From an uncultured Oscillospiraceae bacterium (GTDB taxonomy: Bacteria > Bacillota > Clostridia > Oscillospirales > Ruminococcaceae), in assembly GCA_910588145.1 (NCBI GenBank), contig CAJUPO010000004.1, positions 1 to 64,000 of the forward strand: a DNA stretch of 64,000 nucleotides, given 5' to 3'. Below the pieces are notes generated by a model. That model was not told the DNA's origin and made no database searches. It saw only the letters and a list, made by a program, of their open reading frames with translations. Positions 26,989-35,338 of this stretch are shown here, one piece after another. Positions within the stretch are counted from its first letter, which is position 1; every line of letters begins with the position of its first letter. The position numbers and the translations under genes are program-made.

Positions 26989-27645
26989 TTATTTTAAAGG
27001 CGGAACAGCAATAAGAAACTTTATCTTCTTTCCTGATTCCATAAACATTCTTTCATGTTCGGTAACAGTATTCTCTTTAAAATCACTGTTATGAAGATCA
27101 TAGGTTTTATATTTTATACTGAATCCGGATTGCTCAAAATACTCAAATGATTCATTAAAAAGTTCATCGTCATCAGTTTTGAACCATAGTTCGCCGTTAA
27201 GAAAGTCTTTATATTTTTCCAATTGACGAAAATGTGTTAGTCTGCGTTTTTTATGTTTTGATTTCGGCCATGGATTGCAAAAATTTATGTATATTCTATC
27301 AATTTTATCTCCATCTCCGAAAACATCGTTTATTTGTTCTATATTCTTAATAAAAATTTTTATATTTTCAGTTTTAAGATTTTTTTCATTGTAGGCTTCC
27401 TCAATTTTTCTTTTTGCCAAAACGAGCATTTCGTTTTTTATATCAACAGCAATGAAATTAACATCTGGATTTGCTGAAGCTACCTGAGAAATAAATCCTC
27501 CTTTACCGCATCCAAGTTCAAGATATAAAGGAGATTTTTTGGTAAATACTGAATCCCATCTGCCTTTCAATGATTCTGGTTCGTTTATGCAAAATTCGCA
27601 TGCTTCAAGTTCAGGTTTTGCCCATGGTTTACATCTGATTCTCAT
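26989..27645 (-). CDS. trmB: tRNA (guanine-N7-)-methyltransferase
   Basis: Makes m7G46 in tRNA using SAM. 218 residues. [12 protein letters not shown] is the SAM-binding motif [10 protein letters not shown] follows, [16 protein letters not shown] is the TrmB signature, and the C-terminal TVTEHERMF motif is present. AGAGG lies 9 nt before the ATG. It is followed after 13 nt by the GH59-like gene. Confidence 0.95.
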   Translation of the reverse strand: MRIRCKPWAKPELEACEFCINEPESLKGRWDSVFTKKSPLYLELGCGKGGFISQVASANPDVNFIAVDIKNEMLVLAKRKIEEAYNEKNLKTENIKIFIKNIEQINDVFGDGDKIDRIYINFCNPWPKSKHKKRRLTHFRQLEKYKDFLNGELWFKTDDDELFNESFEYFEQSGFSIKYKTYDLHNSDFKENTVTEHERMFMESGKKIKFLIAVPPLK

Positions 27646-27695
27646 TTTTTTATACCTCTTACATAATTCGTCATTATTTTATTTCTTAAAAGAAT

Positions 27696-27701
27696 ATTAT
27701 A
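27696..27701 (-). promoter_or_regulatory. Extended -10 promoter of trmB
   Basis: Minus strand TATAAT preceded by TGG (extended -10 pattern TGnTATAAT), about 50 nt before trmB. Only a weak -35 (TGATAT-like) is present. Confidence 0.45.
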
Positions 27702-27752
27702 CCATATCTTATAAAAAATATCACTATATTTTTTAAAAAAAACAGAAAAATA

Positions 27753-27780
27753 TTGACAGAAATTAAAGTAATGTTATAAT
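27753..27780 (+). promoter_or_regulatory. Sigma-A promoter of the esterase-like gene
   Basis: TTGACA (27753-27758), 16-nt spacer, TATAAT (27775-27780); 30 nt before the start codon. It is divergent from the trmB promoter. Confidence 0.7.
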
Positions 27781-27810
27781 AATACATATAAAGAAGAAAG
27801 GTGCAGTATT

Positions 27811-28635
27811 ATGGAAAAATATATAATTAAGCCTGATTACGAATCAGCAGGCTTAGAATCACATAAATTTAATGCTTACGTTGAATGCGTCACTCTGAAA
27901 ATATCAGATGAAATAGGACTGCGTAAACGTCCTGCTGTTATTATATGCCCCGGCGGCGGATATGAGTATCTTTCTGACAGAGAAAGTGAAGCCGTTGCAA
28001 TGAGATTTGCTTCTTACGGAATAAATGCTTTTATTTTAAATTACAGTATCAGCAGTCCTTTTCCGGCTGCTTTGCTTGAAATTGCCGAAACCGTTAAATT
28101 TATTAGAAATAATTTTGAAAAATGGGACATTGATCCTGAAAAAATTATTTTATGCGGTTTTTCTGCCGGCGGTCACCTTGCGGCAAGCTTAGGAACGCTC
28201 TGGAAAAACAGTTATTTAAAAAATATTATTGGGGATACATCTTTATCCAGGCCAAACGGTTTGATTCTTTCATATCCAGTAATAACTTCCGGAGAATTTG
28301 GTCACAAGGGTTCAATTGAAAGTCTTTTGGGAAAGACTCCTACAAAGGAAATGCTTGATCTTATTTCTCTTGAAAAGCAAGTAAGCGATGATACTCCTAA
28401 GACGTTTATTTGGCACTGTGCAGATGACAATTGTGTACCTATTGAGAATACATTGAAATTTATTGAAGAGCTTAGCTCAAAGCATATACCGTTTGAAGCG
28501 CATATTTTTCCTTACGGAGGTCATGGTCTTGCTTTATGCGATGAAGCAACTGCTGCTCGGGATGAACATATAAACAGAACCTGTTCTCAATGGTTTAATC
28601 TTGCCGTTGATTGGCTCAGACGAGAATTTAAGTAA
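27811..28635 (+). CDS. Alpha/beta hydrolase, acetyl-esterase-like
   Basis: 274-residue cytosolic (no signal peptide) hydrolase of the esterase/lipase type related to acetylxylan/BD-FAE-like esterases. VIICPGGGYEYLSDRESE is the oxyanion-hole HGGG-like motif. Nucleophile Ser is in LCGFSAGGHLAAS (about residue 124), Asp in HCADDNCVP (about 206), and His in PYGGHGLAL (about 236). The set is complete, so it should be active; the substrate, perhaps deacetylation of imported oligosaccharides, is not shown. A good AAGAAAGG site lies before the ATG. Confidence 0.85.
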   Translation: MEKYIIKPDYESAGLESHKFNAYVECVTLKISDEIGLRKRPAVIICPGGGYEYLSDRESEAVAMRFASYGINAFILNYSISSPFPAALLEIAETVKFIRNNFEKWDIDPEKIILCGFSAGGHLAASLGTLWKNSYLKNIIGDTSLSRPNGLILSYPVITSGEFGHKGSIESLLGKTPTKEMLDLISLEKQVSDDTPKTFIWHCADDNCVPIENTLKFIEELSSKHIPFEAHIFPYGGHGLALCDEATAARDEHINRTCSQWFNLAVDWLRREFK

Positions 28636-28662
28636 AATTATACGTTTTAATCAAGCTTTTGC

Positions 28663-28691
28663 TTGCAATTATTGCTTATTTATGTTATAAT
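28663..28691 (+). promoter_or_regulatory. Promoter of nfnAB-yajC
   Basis: TTGCAA (28663-28668), 17-nt spacer, TATAAT (28686-28691), 35 nt before nfnA. A small inverted repeat CAAGC/GCTTG (28652-28665) overlaps the -35 box. Confidence 0.55.
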
Positions 28692-28725
28692 ATTTTTCAC
28701 TGAAATATTTAAGGAGAGAAAATCA

Positions 28726-29553
28726 ATGTTTAAAATTGTTCGCAAGAGTGTTCTTAATTCTTCAGTTACTCTGATGGAAATTGAGGCACCTTTTGTTGCC
28801 AAAAAGGCTCAGGCCGGTCAGTTCATAATATTCAGAATAGATGAAAAAGGCGAAAGAGTTCCTCTGACTATTGCTGATTATGACAGAGAAAACGGCACTA
28901 TAACAATTATTTTCCAGATTGTAGGAAAAACTACTGAAAAGCTTTCTATGCTGAATGAAGGTGACGCTTTACTTGATGTTGCCGGTCCGCTGGGAATACC
29001 TACTCATATTGCTGAAGATGCTAAGAAGGTTTGTGTAATAGGCGGAGGAGTAGGATGCGCTATTGCTTATCCGCAGGCAAAATCTCTTTTTGAAAAGGGT
29101 CTTGAAGTAGATGTAATTGCCGGATTCAGAAGCAAGGATATTGTTATTCTTGAAGACGAATTTAGAAAGGTTTGCAGTGAATTTATTCTGTGTTCAGATG
29201 ACGGAAGCTGCGGAAAAAAAGGATTCGTTACAGACGCTTTGAAAGAGCGTATTGACAGCGGAGTTAAATATGACGCTGTTATCGCAATTGGTCCGGTTCC
29301 TATGATGAAGTTTGTATGTAAGGTTACAGAACCTTATGGAATTAAAACTATTGTTTCACTTAATCCAATTATGGTTGACGGTACTGGAATGTGCGGAGGA
29401 TGCCGTGTTACAGTAGGCGGTGAAACAAAATATGCCTGTGTTGACGGTCCTGACTTTGACGGTCATCAGGTTGATTTCGATGAACTTATGAAAAGAAATT
29501 CAACATACAGAGGGCAGGAACATGACTGCCGTATGATGAAAAACCTGAAATAA
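28726..29553 (+). CDS. nfnA: NADH-dependent ferredoxin:NADP+ oxidoreductase, small subunit
   Basis: Paralog of PyrK that forms, with the next gene, the flavin-based electron-bifurcating transhydrogenase NfnAB. It couples NADPH to reduced ferredoxin plus NADH in anaerobes. 275 residues. GQFIIFRIDEKGERVPLTIADY binds FAD, VIGGGVGCAIAYPQ binds NAD, and MCGGCRVTV, YACVDGPDF give [2Fe-2S] cysteines. The reading frame opens at 28663 but the ATG at 28726 has AAGGAG and starts the family-typical N-terminus. It could instead be annotated as sulfide-dehydrogenase-like; the order with GltD-type NfnB favours Nfn. Confidence 0.88.
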   Translation: MFKIVRKSVLNSSVTLMEIEAPFVAKKAQAGQFIIFRIDEKGERVPLTIADYDRENGTITIIFQIVGKTTEKLSMLNEGDALLDVAGPLGIPTHIAEDAKKVCVIGGGVGCAIAYPQAKSLFEKGLEVDVIAGFRSKDIVILEDEFRKVCSEFILCSDDGSCGKKGFVTDALKERIDSGVKYDAVIAIGPVPMMKFVCKVTEPYGIKTIVSLNPIMVDGTGMCGGCRVTVGGETKYACVDGPDFDGHQVDFDELMKRNSTYRGQEHDCRMMKNLK

Positions 29554-29570
29554 ACGGAGGATATAAAATA

Positions 29571-30956
29571 ATGGCTAATATGGCATTGGAAAAGGTAAAA
29601 ATGCCTGAACAGGATCCAAAGGAAAGAGCAAGAAATTTTAAGGAAGTTACTCTTGGATATACTAAGGAAATGGCGATGGAAGAAGCTTCACGCTGTCTTA
29701 ACTGCAAAAATAAACCTTGTGTTGCCGGATGTCCGGTAGGAGTTAAAATACCGGAATTTATTTCTGAAATTGCTGAAGGAAATATAGAAAAGGCTTATGA
29801 AATTATAACTTCTACTAATTCCCTGCCGGCTGTATGCGGACGAGTATGTCCTCAGGAAAATCAGTGTGAAGGAAAATGCGTAAGAGGTATTAAAGGAGAA
29901 CCAGTCGGTATTGGACGTCTTGAAAGATTTGCAGCTGACTGCATGATGAAAGAAGAACAGGCTGAAACTGAATTGCCGGTATCAAACAATCATAAGGTAG
30001 CTGTTGTAGGCGCTGGTCCTTCCGGACTCACTTGTGCCGGAGACCTTGCAAAGCTCGGTTATAAGGTTACTATATTTGAAGCTTTTCATACATCAGGCGG
30101 CGTTCTTATGTATGGTATTCCTGAATTTAGACTTCCTAAGGAAATAGTTCAGAAGGAAATCAGTAAGCTTAAAAAACTTGGCGTTGAAATAATGCATGAT
30201 ATGGTAATAGGAAAAGTACTTTCAATCGATGAAATTATGGAAATGGGCTATGAAGCTATATTCATTGGTTCAGGTGCCGGTTTGCCAAGGTTTATGGGCA
30301 TTGAAGGCGAATCCCTGATAGGTGTTTGCTCTGCTAACGAATATCTTACAAGAATTAACCTTATGAAAGGCTATCTTGAAGAATACGATACTCCAGTTAT
30401 AAAATCTAAGTCTGTTGCTGTTGTCGGCGGCGGTAATGTTGCTATGGACGCAGCAAGAAGCGCTCTTAGAATGGGCGCTGAACATGTATACATAGTTTAC
30501 AGACGTTCTGAAGCTGAGATGCCTGCAAGAAAAGAAGAAATCCATCACGCTAAGGAAGAGGGCGTTGAGTTCCTTACACTTAATAATCCGGTAAAAATTA
30601 TCGGTGATGAGAACGGAAGAGTTTGCGGCATGGAATGCATTAAAATGGAACTTGGTGAACCTGATGAAAGCGGAAGAAGACGTCCGGTTGCAGTAGAAGA
30701 TTCAAATTATGTACTTGAGGTTGATACTGTAATAATGTCAATAGGTACATCTCCAAATCCTCTTATCAGAACAACTACTACTGGTCTGGAAGCTAATAAA
30801 AGAGGCTGTCTTGTAGTTGATGAAGACATGCTTACTACCAAGGAAGGTGTTTATGCAGGAGGAGATGCTGTTACTGGCGCTGCAACTGTTATTCTTGCAA
30901 TGGGTGCCGGAAAAACAGCTGCTGAATCCATTGATGAATATATAAAATCTAAATGA
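29571..30956 (+). CDS. nfnB: NfnAB large subunit (glutamate synthase small-chain-like)
   Basis: 461 residues, often auto-annotated as NADPH-dependent glutamate synthase GltA. The N-terminal cysteine motif CLNCKNKPCVAGCPVGV and VCPQENQCEGKC bind two [4Fe-4S] clusters. VVGAGPSGLTCAGDLA binds FAD, VVGGGNVAMDAARSALRMG binds NADPH, and the C-terminal GVYAGGDAVTGAATVILAMGAGK completes the FAD site. It has no glutamate synthase large subunit nearby and follows nfnA after 17 nt, so bifurcating transhydrogenase is the better call. Confidence 0.88.
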   Translation: MANMALEKVKMPEQDPKERARNFKEVTLGYTKEMAMEEASRCLNCKNKPCVAGCPVGVKIPEFISEIAEGNIEKAYEIITSTNSLPAVCGRVCPQENQCEGKCVRGIKGEPVGIGRLERFAADCMMKEEQAETELPVSNNHKVAVVGAGPSGLTCAGDLAKLGYKVTIFEAFHTSGGVLMYGIPEFRLPKEIVQKEISKLKKLGVEIMHDMVIGKVLSIDEIMEMGYEAIFIGSGAGLPRFMGIEGESLIGVCSANEYLTRINLMKGYLEEYDTPVIKSKSVAVVGGGNVAMDAARSALRMGAEHVYIVYRRSEAEMPARKEEIHHAKEEGVEFLTLNNPVKIIGDENGRVCGMECIKMELGEPDESGRRRPVAVEDSNYVLEVDTVIMSIGTSPNPLIRTTTTGLEANKRGCLVVDEDMLTTKEGVYAGGDAVTGAATVILAMGAGKTAAESIDEYIKSK

Positions 30957-30970
30957 CCGGAGGAAATTTA

Positions 30971-31381
30971 ATGATTAATACTATTTCAAATCTGTCTTCT
31001 ATGAGCAATAATCAGGCTGGCGGAAGTTTAGCTTTTACTTTTATTTCATTTGCAATTATTATTATATTTTTCTATTTTATCCTTATCAGACCTCAAAAGA
31101 AAAAGGATAAGGAATCCAAAGCCATGCGTGAAAGTATCCAAATTGGCGATGAGATTATGACTATCGGAGGTATTGTTGGTATAGTTGTAAGAAAAAATGA
31201 AGATACTGTTGTAATTGAAACAGGCGGAGATAAAAGTAAGCTTAGAATAAAGTCTTGGGCTGTTCAGGAAAATCTTACAATGACTGAAAAGGCAGCTGAG
31301 GCGGCAAAAGCTGCAAGGGCTGCTAAGTCAAAAAATTCTGATATGATAACACCTGGAAAGAATAAAAAGGATAAAGATTAA
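30971..31381 (+). CDS. yajC: Preprotein translocase subunit YajC
   Basis: 136 residues. One membrane helix (about 19-40, FTFISFAIIIIFFYFILI) is followed by RPQKKKDKE and a small cytosolic domain with IQIGDEIMTIGGIVGIV, the YajC signature. It associates with SecDF. The long Lys/Ala C-tail (about 100-136) exceeds the usual length. An ATG overlapping the nfnB stop (30953) exists, but the ATG at 30971 has GGAGG at proper spacing. Third gene of the nfn transcript, not the usual tgt-yajC-secDF setting. Confidence 0.92.
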   Translation: MINTISNLSSMSNNQAGGSLAFTFISFAIIIIFFYFILIRPQKKKDKESKAMRESIQIGDEIMTIGGIVGIVVRKNEDTVVIETGGDKSKLRIKSWAVQENLTMTEKAAEAAKAARAAKSKNSDMITPGKNKKDKD

Positions 31382-31405
31382 TTTTAAATCCGGATAATTT
31401 ATAAA

Positions 31406-31443
31406 GCAAAAAAGAACCGTCATATTAGACGGTTCTTTTTTGC
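31406..31443 (+). terminator. Bidirectional terminator between yajC and lrp
   Basis: A perfect 16-bp inverted repeat (31406-31421 with 31428-31443) with A and T runs in its arms separates the convergent genes yajC and lrp. Confidence 0.85.
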
Positions 31444-31455
31444 TATGACTATACA

Positions 31456-31896
31456 TTATTCATCAGTTATTCTTATTTCCCTATGTACAACTGGAGTAGA
31501 AAATACTATTTGCGTTGAGGTATTTCCAAAGTATTGAAGATGTCCAATAAACGTATCGAGTTCCTGCGTACTTGGAAATGCTACTTTAATTAGCATAGAA
31601 AAACTTCCTGTTACGCAGTTGCATTCAAGTACATTCGGACATTCCTGTATAAACGGATAAAACTCTTTTTTCTGATTTGGCTTCATTTCAAGATTTATAA
31701 AAGCAGTAATATGAAAACCTAACTTTTGTTTATCAATAACTGCATTATAACGCTGTATTATTCCCTGCTTTTCAAGCTTTTCTATTCTTGAAGAAACTGC
31801 TGGTGCGGAAAGAAATACCTGAGAAGCAAGATATTTTAATGGGTACCTTGCATTCTCCTGAAGTAATGTAATTAATTTAGCATCAATTTTATCCAT
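31456..31896 (-). CDS. Lrp/AsnC family transcriptional regulator
   Basis: 146 residues. An N-terminal winged helix-turn-helix (about 1-60; IDAKLITLLQENARYPLKYLASQ, SAPAVSSRIEKLEKQGII) is followed by a C-terminal RAM ligand/oligomerisation domain (about 65-146; NVLECNCVTGSFSMLIKV). It probably senses an amino acid; the target is unknown. AAGGA lies 9 nt before the ATG. The terminator of the preceding coaD-side genes ends 33 nt upstream with no clear promoter between. Confidence 0.9.
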   Translation of the reverse strand: MDKIDAKLITLLQENARYPLKYLASQVFLSAPAVSSRIEKLEKQGIIQRYNAVIDKQKLGFHITAFINLEMKPNQKKEFYPFIQECPNVLECNCVTGSFSMLIKVAFPSTQELDTFIGHLQYFGNTSTQIVFSTPVVHREIRITDE

Positions 31897-31929
31897 AACT
31901 TTTCATCCTTAAAAAATTTAATAATAAAT

Positions 31930-31961
31930 AAAGGAGCATACCTAAAAAGGTACGCTCCTTT
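31930..31961 (-). terminator. Terminator after the coaD-coiled-coil genes
   Basis: Stem 31930-31942 with 31949-31961 (12 pairs, one mismatch), loop of A/T, followed on the minus strand by a long T/A-rich stretch. It closes the long minus-strand array just before lrp. Confidence 0.7.
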
Positions 31962-31975
31962 GCGTAATAACTTTT

Positions 31976-32437
31976 TTACTTTCTTCTCCTGTTTTCTGCA
32001 ATACCACTTTTGGTTTTTTTAAGTTCCTGAAGAGAGATAGTAAGATATTTTTCTGTATTATTTATGATTTTATCTACATAAGCATCAGCAGCACTTTTTA
32101 CATCTTTTGCGTTTGCTTGTGCTTTAGCAAGAATATCATAAGCTTTTTTCTTGGCTTCCTTAATAATGGAGTCCTGCGAAACAATTGCAGCAGCCCTTTT
32201 TTCAGCCTGACTTATGATATCCTCTGCTTTGGCTTTAGCTTCATTTAGAATTCTCTTTTCATCAAAAGCAATCAGTCTCGCCTGTTTAATTTCCTGAGGA
32301 AGATGCAATCTTGCATCATTAGTAAGTTCCCTTAATCTCTCTACATCTGCTACATATCTGTGACCACCGAATGGAACCGGCTTTGCCCTATCAAGCACTT
32401 CATCAAGCTCGTCCAGAATTTCATCAATTTTATTCAT
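31976..32437 (-). CDS. Coiled-coil conserved hypothetical protein
   Basis: 153 residues, almost entirely charged helix. A short N-terminal helix (IDEILDELDEVLDRAK), a conserved-looking hinge with PFGGHRYVADVERL, then about 100 residues of Ala/Lys/Glu heptads (AKAKAEDIISQAEKRAAAIVSQ). It resembles the stalk-subunit-like proteins sometimes auto-named ATPase, with distant DivIVA-like flavour, but I cannot assign a function. It starts inside coaD (8-nt overlap) with AAGGAG in the coaD end. Confidence 0.7.
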   Translation of the reverse strand: MNKIDEILDELDEVLDRAKPVPFGGHRYVADVERLRELTNDARLHLPQEIKQARLIAFDEKRILNEAKAKAEDIISQAEKRAAAIVSQDSIIKEAKKKAYDILAKAQANAKDVKSAADAYVDKIINNTEKYLTISLQELKKTKSGIAENRRRK

Positions 32438-32930
32438 TAGATTTCTCCTTTACAACTAATCTTTGCGATATAAAATCAAGTACGCATTCGGGAACAAAAT
32501 GATTTATATCTCCGCCAAACTGAGCAATCTGTTTTACGACACTTGAACTAAGATACATATTTTCAGATGATGTAGTCAAAAAAACTGTTTCAGCCCCCGA
32601 ATATAATTTTTTGTTAGCTAAAGCCATCTGAAATTCATATTCAAAATCACTCACCGCTCTAAGACCTTTTACTATTGCAATAGCACCGACATTTTTGACA
32701 TAATCAGCAAGTAATCCATCGAGAATATCAATGACAACATTATCGTACCCTTTTATATTAGCTTCAATCATCATCATTCGTTCTGCAGCTGAAAAACTTG
32801 GTTTTTTTGACGGATTTGCAGAAATCAGAACAATAACTTTGTCAAAAAGCAAAGATGCCCTCTTTATTATATCAAGATGACCATAAGTAACAGGATCGAA
32901 ACTGCCGGGACAAACTGCAATTCTTTCCAC
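32430..32930 (-). CDS. coaD: Pantetheine-phosphate adenylyltransferase
   Basis: Fourth step of coenzyme A synthesis: 4'-phosphopantetheine plus ATP to dephospho-CoA. 166 residues. CPGSFDPVTYGHLDIIKRA holds the nucleotidyltransferase T/H motif, VKGLRAVSDFEYEFQMALANK binds substrate, and YLSSSVVKQIAQFGGD is the C-terminal signature. Start: ATGs at 32954 and 32939 exist, but the AAAGG would touch the latter. GTG at 32930 has good spacing, begins right after the rsmD stop and puts the catalytic His at residue 18 as in characterised CoaD. Confidence 0.94.
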   Translation of the reverse strand: MERIAVCPGSFDPVTYGHLDIIKRASLLFDKVIVLISANPSKKPSFSAAERMMMIEANIKGYDNVVIDILDGLLADYVKNVGAIAIVKGLRAVSDFEYEFQMALANKKLYSGAETVFLTTSSENMYLSSSVVKQIAQFGGDINHFVPECVLDFISQRLVVKEKSNE

Positions 32931-32931
32931 T

Positions 32932-33480
32932 TTAATCATCCTTTCTGTCAGCACTATATAATGTCACTTCTATTTTACCATATTTATAATTTTTTTTCAA
33001 CCTAAACTCATTAATTTCGTCAGGAAGAATAAGTTTTTTTTCATGTTCGCACAATATTTTCCCATTTTTGTTAATTTTTCCTGATAATAACGGTATTGTT
33101 TTTTCAATAATTCCTTTATTATACGGAGGATCAAGAAATACAAAATCAAATTTTTTATCAGTAATTTTTAGAAAATCTTCACTATTCATATTAAAAACAA
33201 GAGATTTTTCTTCAAATCCTGTTTTTCTTAAATTGGATTTAATAATTTCTATTGACTTTTTAGACTTATCCACAAAAACAGCTGCCCTCGCACCGCGGCT
33301 TAAAGCTTCAATTCCAAGCTGACCGCTTCCGCCGAACAAATCGAGCACAAGAGAGTTTTCTAACTCAAATTGAATTGAAGAGAACATTCCTTCTTTTACT
33401 CTGTCAGCCGTTGGTCTAACGTCCATTCCTTCTAATGTATCAAGCCTTCTGCCTTTGGCAGTTCCAGTAATTACTCTCAT
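32932..33480 (-). CDS. rsmD: 16S rRNA (guanine-966-N2)-methyltransferase
   Basis: 182 residues. MRVITGTAKGRRL is the RsmD N-terminal motif, VRPTADRVKEGMFSSI follows, VLDLFGGSGQLGIEALSRGA is the SAM site, and FVFLDPPYNKG is the DPPY amino-methylation motif. The rsmD-coaD pair is conserved in many bacteria. AAAGGA precedes the ATG; it lies 17 nt after uvrC. Confidence 0.95.
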   Translation of the reverse strand: MRVITGTAKGRRLDTLEGMDVRPTADRVKEGMFSSIQFELENSLVLDLFGGSGQLGIEALSRGARAAVFVDKSKKSIEIIKSNLRKTGFEEKSLVFNMNSEDFLKITDKKFDFVFLDPPYNKGIIEKTIPLLSGKINKNGKILCEHEKKLILPDEINEFRLKKNYKYGKIEVTLYSADRKDD

Positions 33481-33497
33481 ATTATTTTCCTTTGAAT

Positions 33498-35318
33498 TTA
33501 CATATTTTGAATAAGTTTATATAGTTCTTTAGCTGTTTCGGCACTGATTCCAACTGCTGACGAAAGTTCCTCAGGACTTGCCTTTTTAAGAGAATCTTTT
33601 GTTTTATACTTTAAAATCAGTTTTTGAGCCTTTTTTTCACCTATGCCTTTGACTTTTGTAAGTTCATATGAATAGCTGCTTTTTGTATGACGGCTTTTCA
33701 TATAAGAAATTGAAAATCTGTGTACTTCATCCTGAATTTTTGTAATAAGAACAAAAGCAGCTCTGTTTTGAGAAACTGATATTTCTCCTCCGCCAGTGGA
33801 GATAGCACGGGTTCTATGCTTATTGTCTTTAACCAGTCCATAAACCGGAACTTCGACATTCAGTTTTTTTAATACAGGTAAAACTGCATTTACCTGTCCC
33901 TTGCCTCCATCAACAAAAATTAAATCAGGAAGTACAGAAAATCCTTCATCTTTGCCTTTTAGATATTCATTGAATCGTCTTTCAAAAACCTCACGCATAC
34001 AGCCATAGTCATTTTGTATTAAATTATCTTTGATTGAAAAGCGCTTATAAGCTTTTTTATATGGTCTGCCGTTTTTAAAAACAATCATTCCAGCAACCAT
34101 TGATGATGAAGATATATTTGAAATATCGTAAGCTTCAATATATTCTGGAGGTTTTTTCATACCCAAAATTTGGCTTAATTCATCAAGCGCAGCAAGTTCC
34201 TTTCCAGTTCTGTCATTTTTTATAGAAAGATATTCTTCAGCGTTTCCTTTAGCCATCATAACATATCTAAGCATATGCCCCCTTTGAGGATATAAAATCT
34301 TAACATTATGACCGCATTTATCAATCAAAGCTTTTCGGACAAGATCATTATTTTCAAGTTCTGTATCTACGTATATAGTTTTAGGAATATCAGGTGCAGA
34401 AAGATAATACATAGGTATAAATGATTCAGTAAGATTATCCTCACATTCATTTTCAGTAAATGAATGTATCATTTTATCATATAGCTTACCGTTTCTATAC
34501 ATAAGAACAGAAACACACGAACCTTTAGGACTTCTTGCAGAAGCAAGAACATCACAATCCATGAGATTATCATCAAGTATTTTCTGGGTTTCAGCAGCCC
34601 TGGTAATGGCTCGGATACGGTCTCTTATTCGTGCAGCGCGCTCAAAATCCAATGATTCAGCAGCTATTTCCATTTCCTTTTTAAGTCGGTCAACTGACTT
34701 TTCGCTGCCGTTTTTTATATATTCAATAGCTTGATTTATGATTTCTTTGTATTCAGCAGAATCAATGTTTCCGTTACAGACACCAATGCATTGATTAATA
34801 TGAAAGTTGAGGCAAGGCCGAGATTTTTTTGAATTTCCTATAAACTTATTTTTGCAGGTAGGAAGCTTAAAAACCTTGTTAACTTCATCCACTGTCTGCT
34901 TAGAAACAAAAGCGCTCATATAGGGTCCGATAAATTCTCCGCTGTTATCAAGCTTTTTTTCAGCAGTTATTTTAGGATACATTTCATTTGATATTTTTAT
35001 ATAATGATATCCTTTGTCATCTTTAAGAAGTATATTATATTTAGGTCTGTGCTGTTTTATTAAACTGCATTCTAAAATAAGTGCTTCATATTCACTATCA
35101 GTAACAATAAAATCATAATCATAGACATTTTCGACCATTCTAGATACCTTTGGCGGGTGGTCTGGATTATTTCGGAAATAACTTGTAACTCTTTTTCTTA
35201 AGCTTTTTGCCTTTCCTATATAGATAATATGTCCTGATTCATCTTTCATTAGATAAACTCCCGGAGAAAGCGTAAGCTTTGAAGTTTTTTGTTGAAGAAA
35301 TGATAAACGTTCATTCAT
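33498..35318 (-). CDS. uvrC: UvrABC system protein C
   Basis: Excinuclease subunit that cuts on both sides of a lesion. 606 residues. An N-terminal GIY-YIG nuclease (about 15-95; GVYLMKDESGHIIYIGKAKSLRKRV), a UVR/UvrB-interacting helix pair (about 205-240; LDFERAARIRDRI), an RNase H-like 5' nuclease domain (VDGGKGQVNAV), and C-terminal helix-hairpin-helix motifs (LTKVKGIGEKKAQKLI). GGAGGA lies before the ATG. It follows the acyl-CoA synthetase gene by 20 nt. Confidence 0.97.
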   Translation of the reverse strand: MNERLSFLQQKTSKLTLSPGVYLMKDESGHIIYIGKAKSLRKRVTSYFRNNPDHPPKVSRMVENVYDYDFIVTDSEYEALILECSLIKQHRPKYNILLKDDKGYHYIKISNEMYPKITAEKKLDNSGEFIGPYMSAFVSKQTVDEVNKVFKLPTCKNKFIGNSKKSRPCLNFHINQCIGVCNGNIDSAEYKEIINQAIEYIKNGSEKSVDRLKKEMEIAAESLDFERAARIRDRIRAITRAAETQKILDDNLMDCDVLASARSPKGSCVSVLMYRNGKLYDKMIHSFTENECEDNLTESFIPMYYLSAPDIPKTIYVDTELENNDLVRKALIDKCGHNVKILYPQRGHMLRYVMMAKGNAEEYLSIKNDRTGKELAALDELSQILGMKKPPEYIEAYDISNISSSSMVAGMIVFKNGRPYKKAYKRFSIKDNLIQNDYGCMREVFERRFNEYLKGKDEGFSVLPDLIFVDGGKGQVNAVLPVLKKLNVEVPVYGLVKDNKHRTRAISTGGGEISVSQNRAAFVLITKIQDEVHRFSISYMKSRHTKSSYSYELTKVKGIGEKKAQKLILKYKTKDSLKKASPEELSSAVGISAETAKELYKLIQNM

Positions 35319-35338
35319 ACGATCCTCCGGGAATAAAT

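Noticed and set aside
29571..30956. Glutamate synthase small subunit (gltD)
   Set aside because: No large subunit nearby and it is directly preceded by the NfnA-type subunit, so NfnB fits better.
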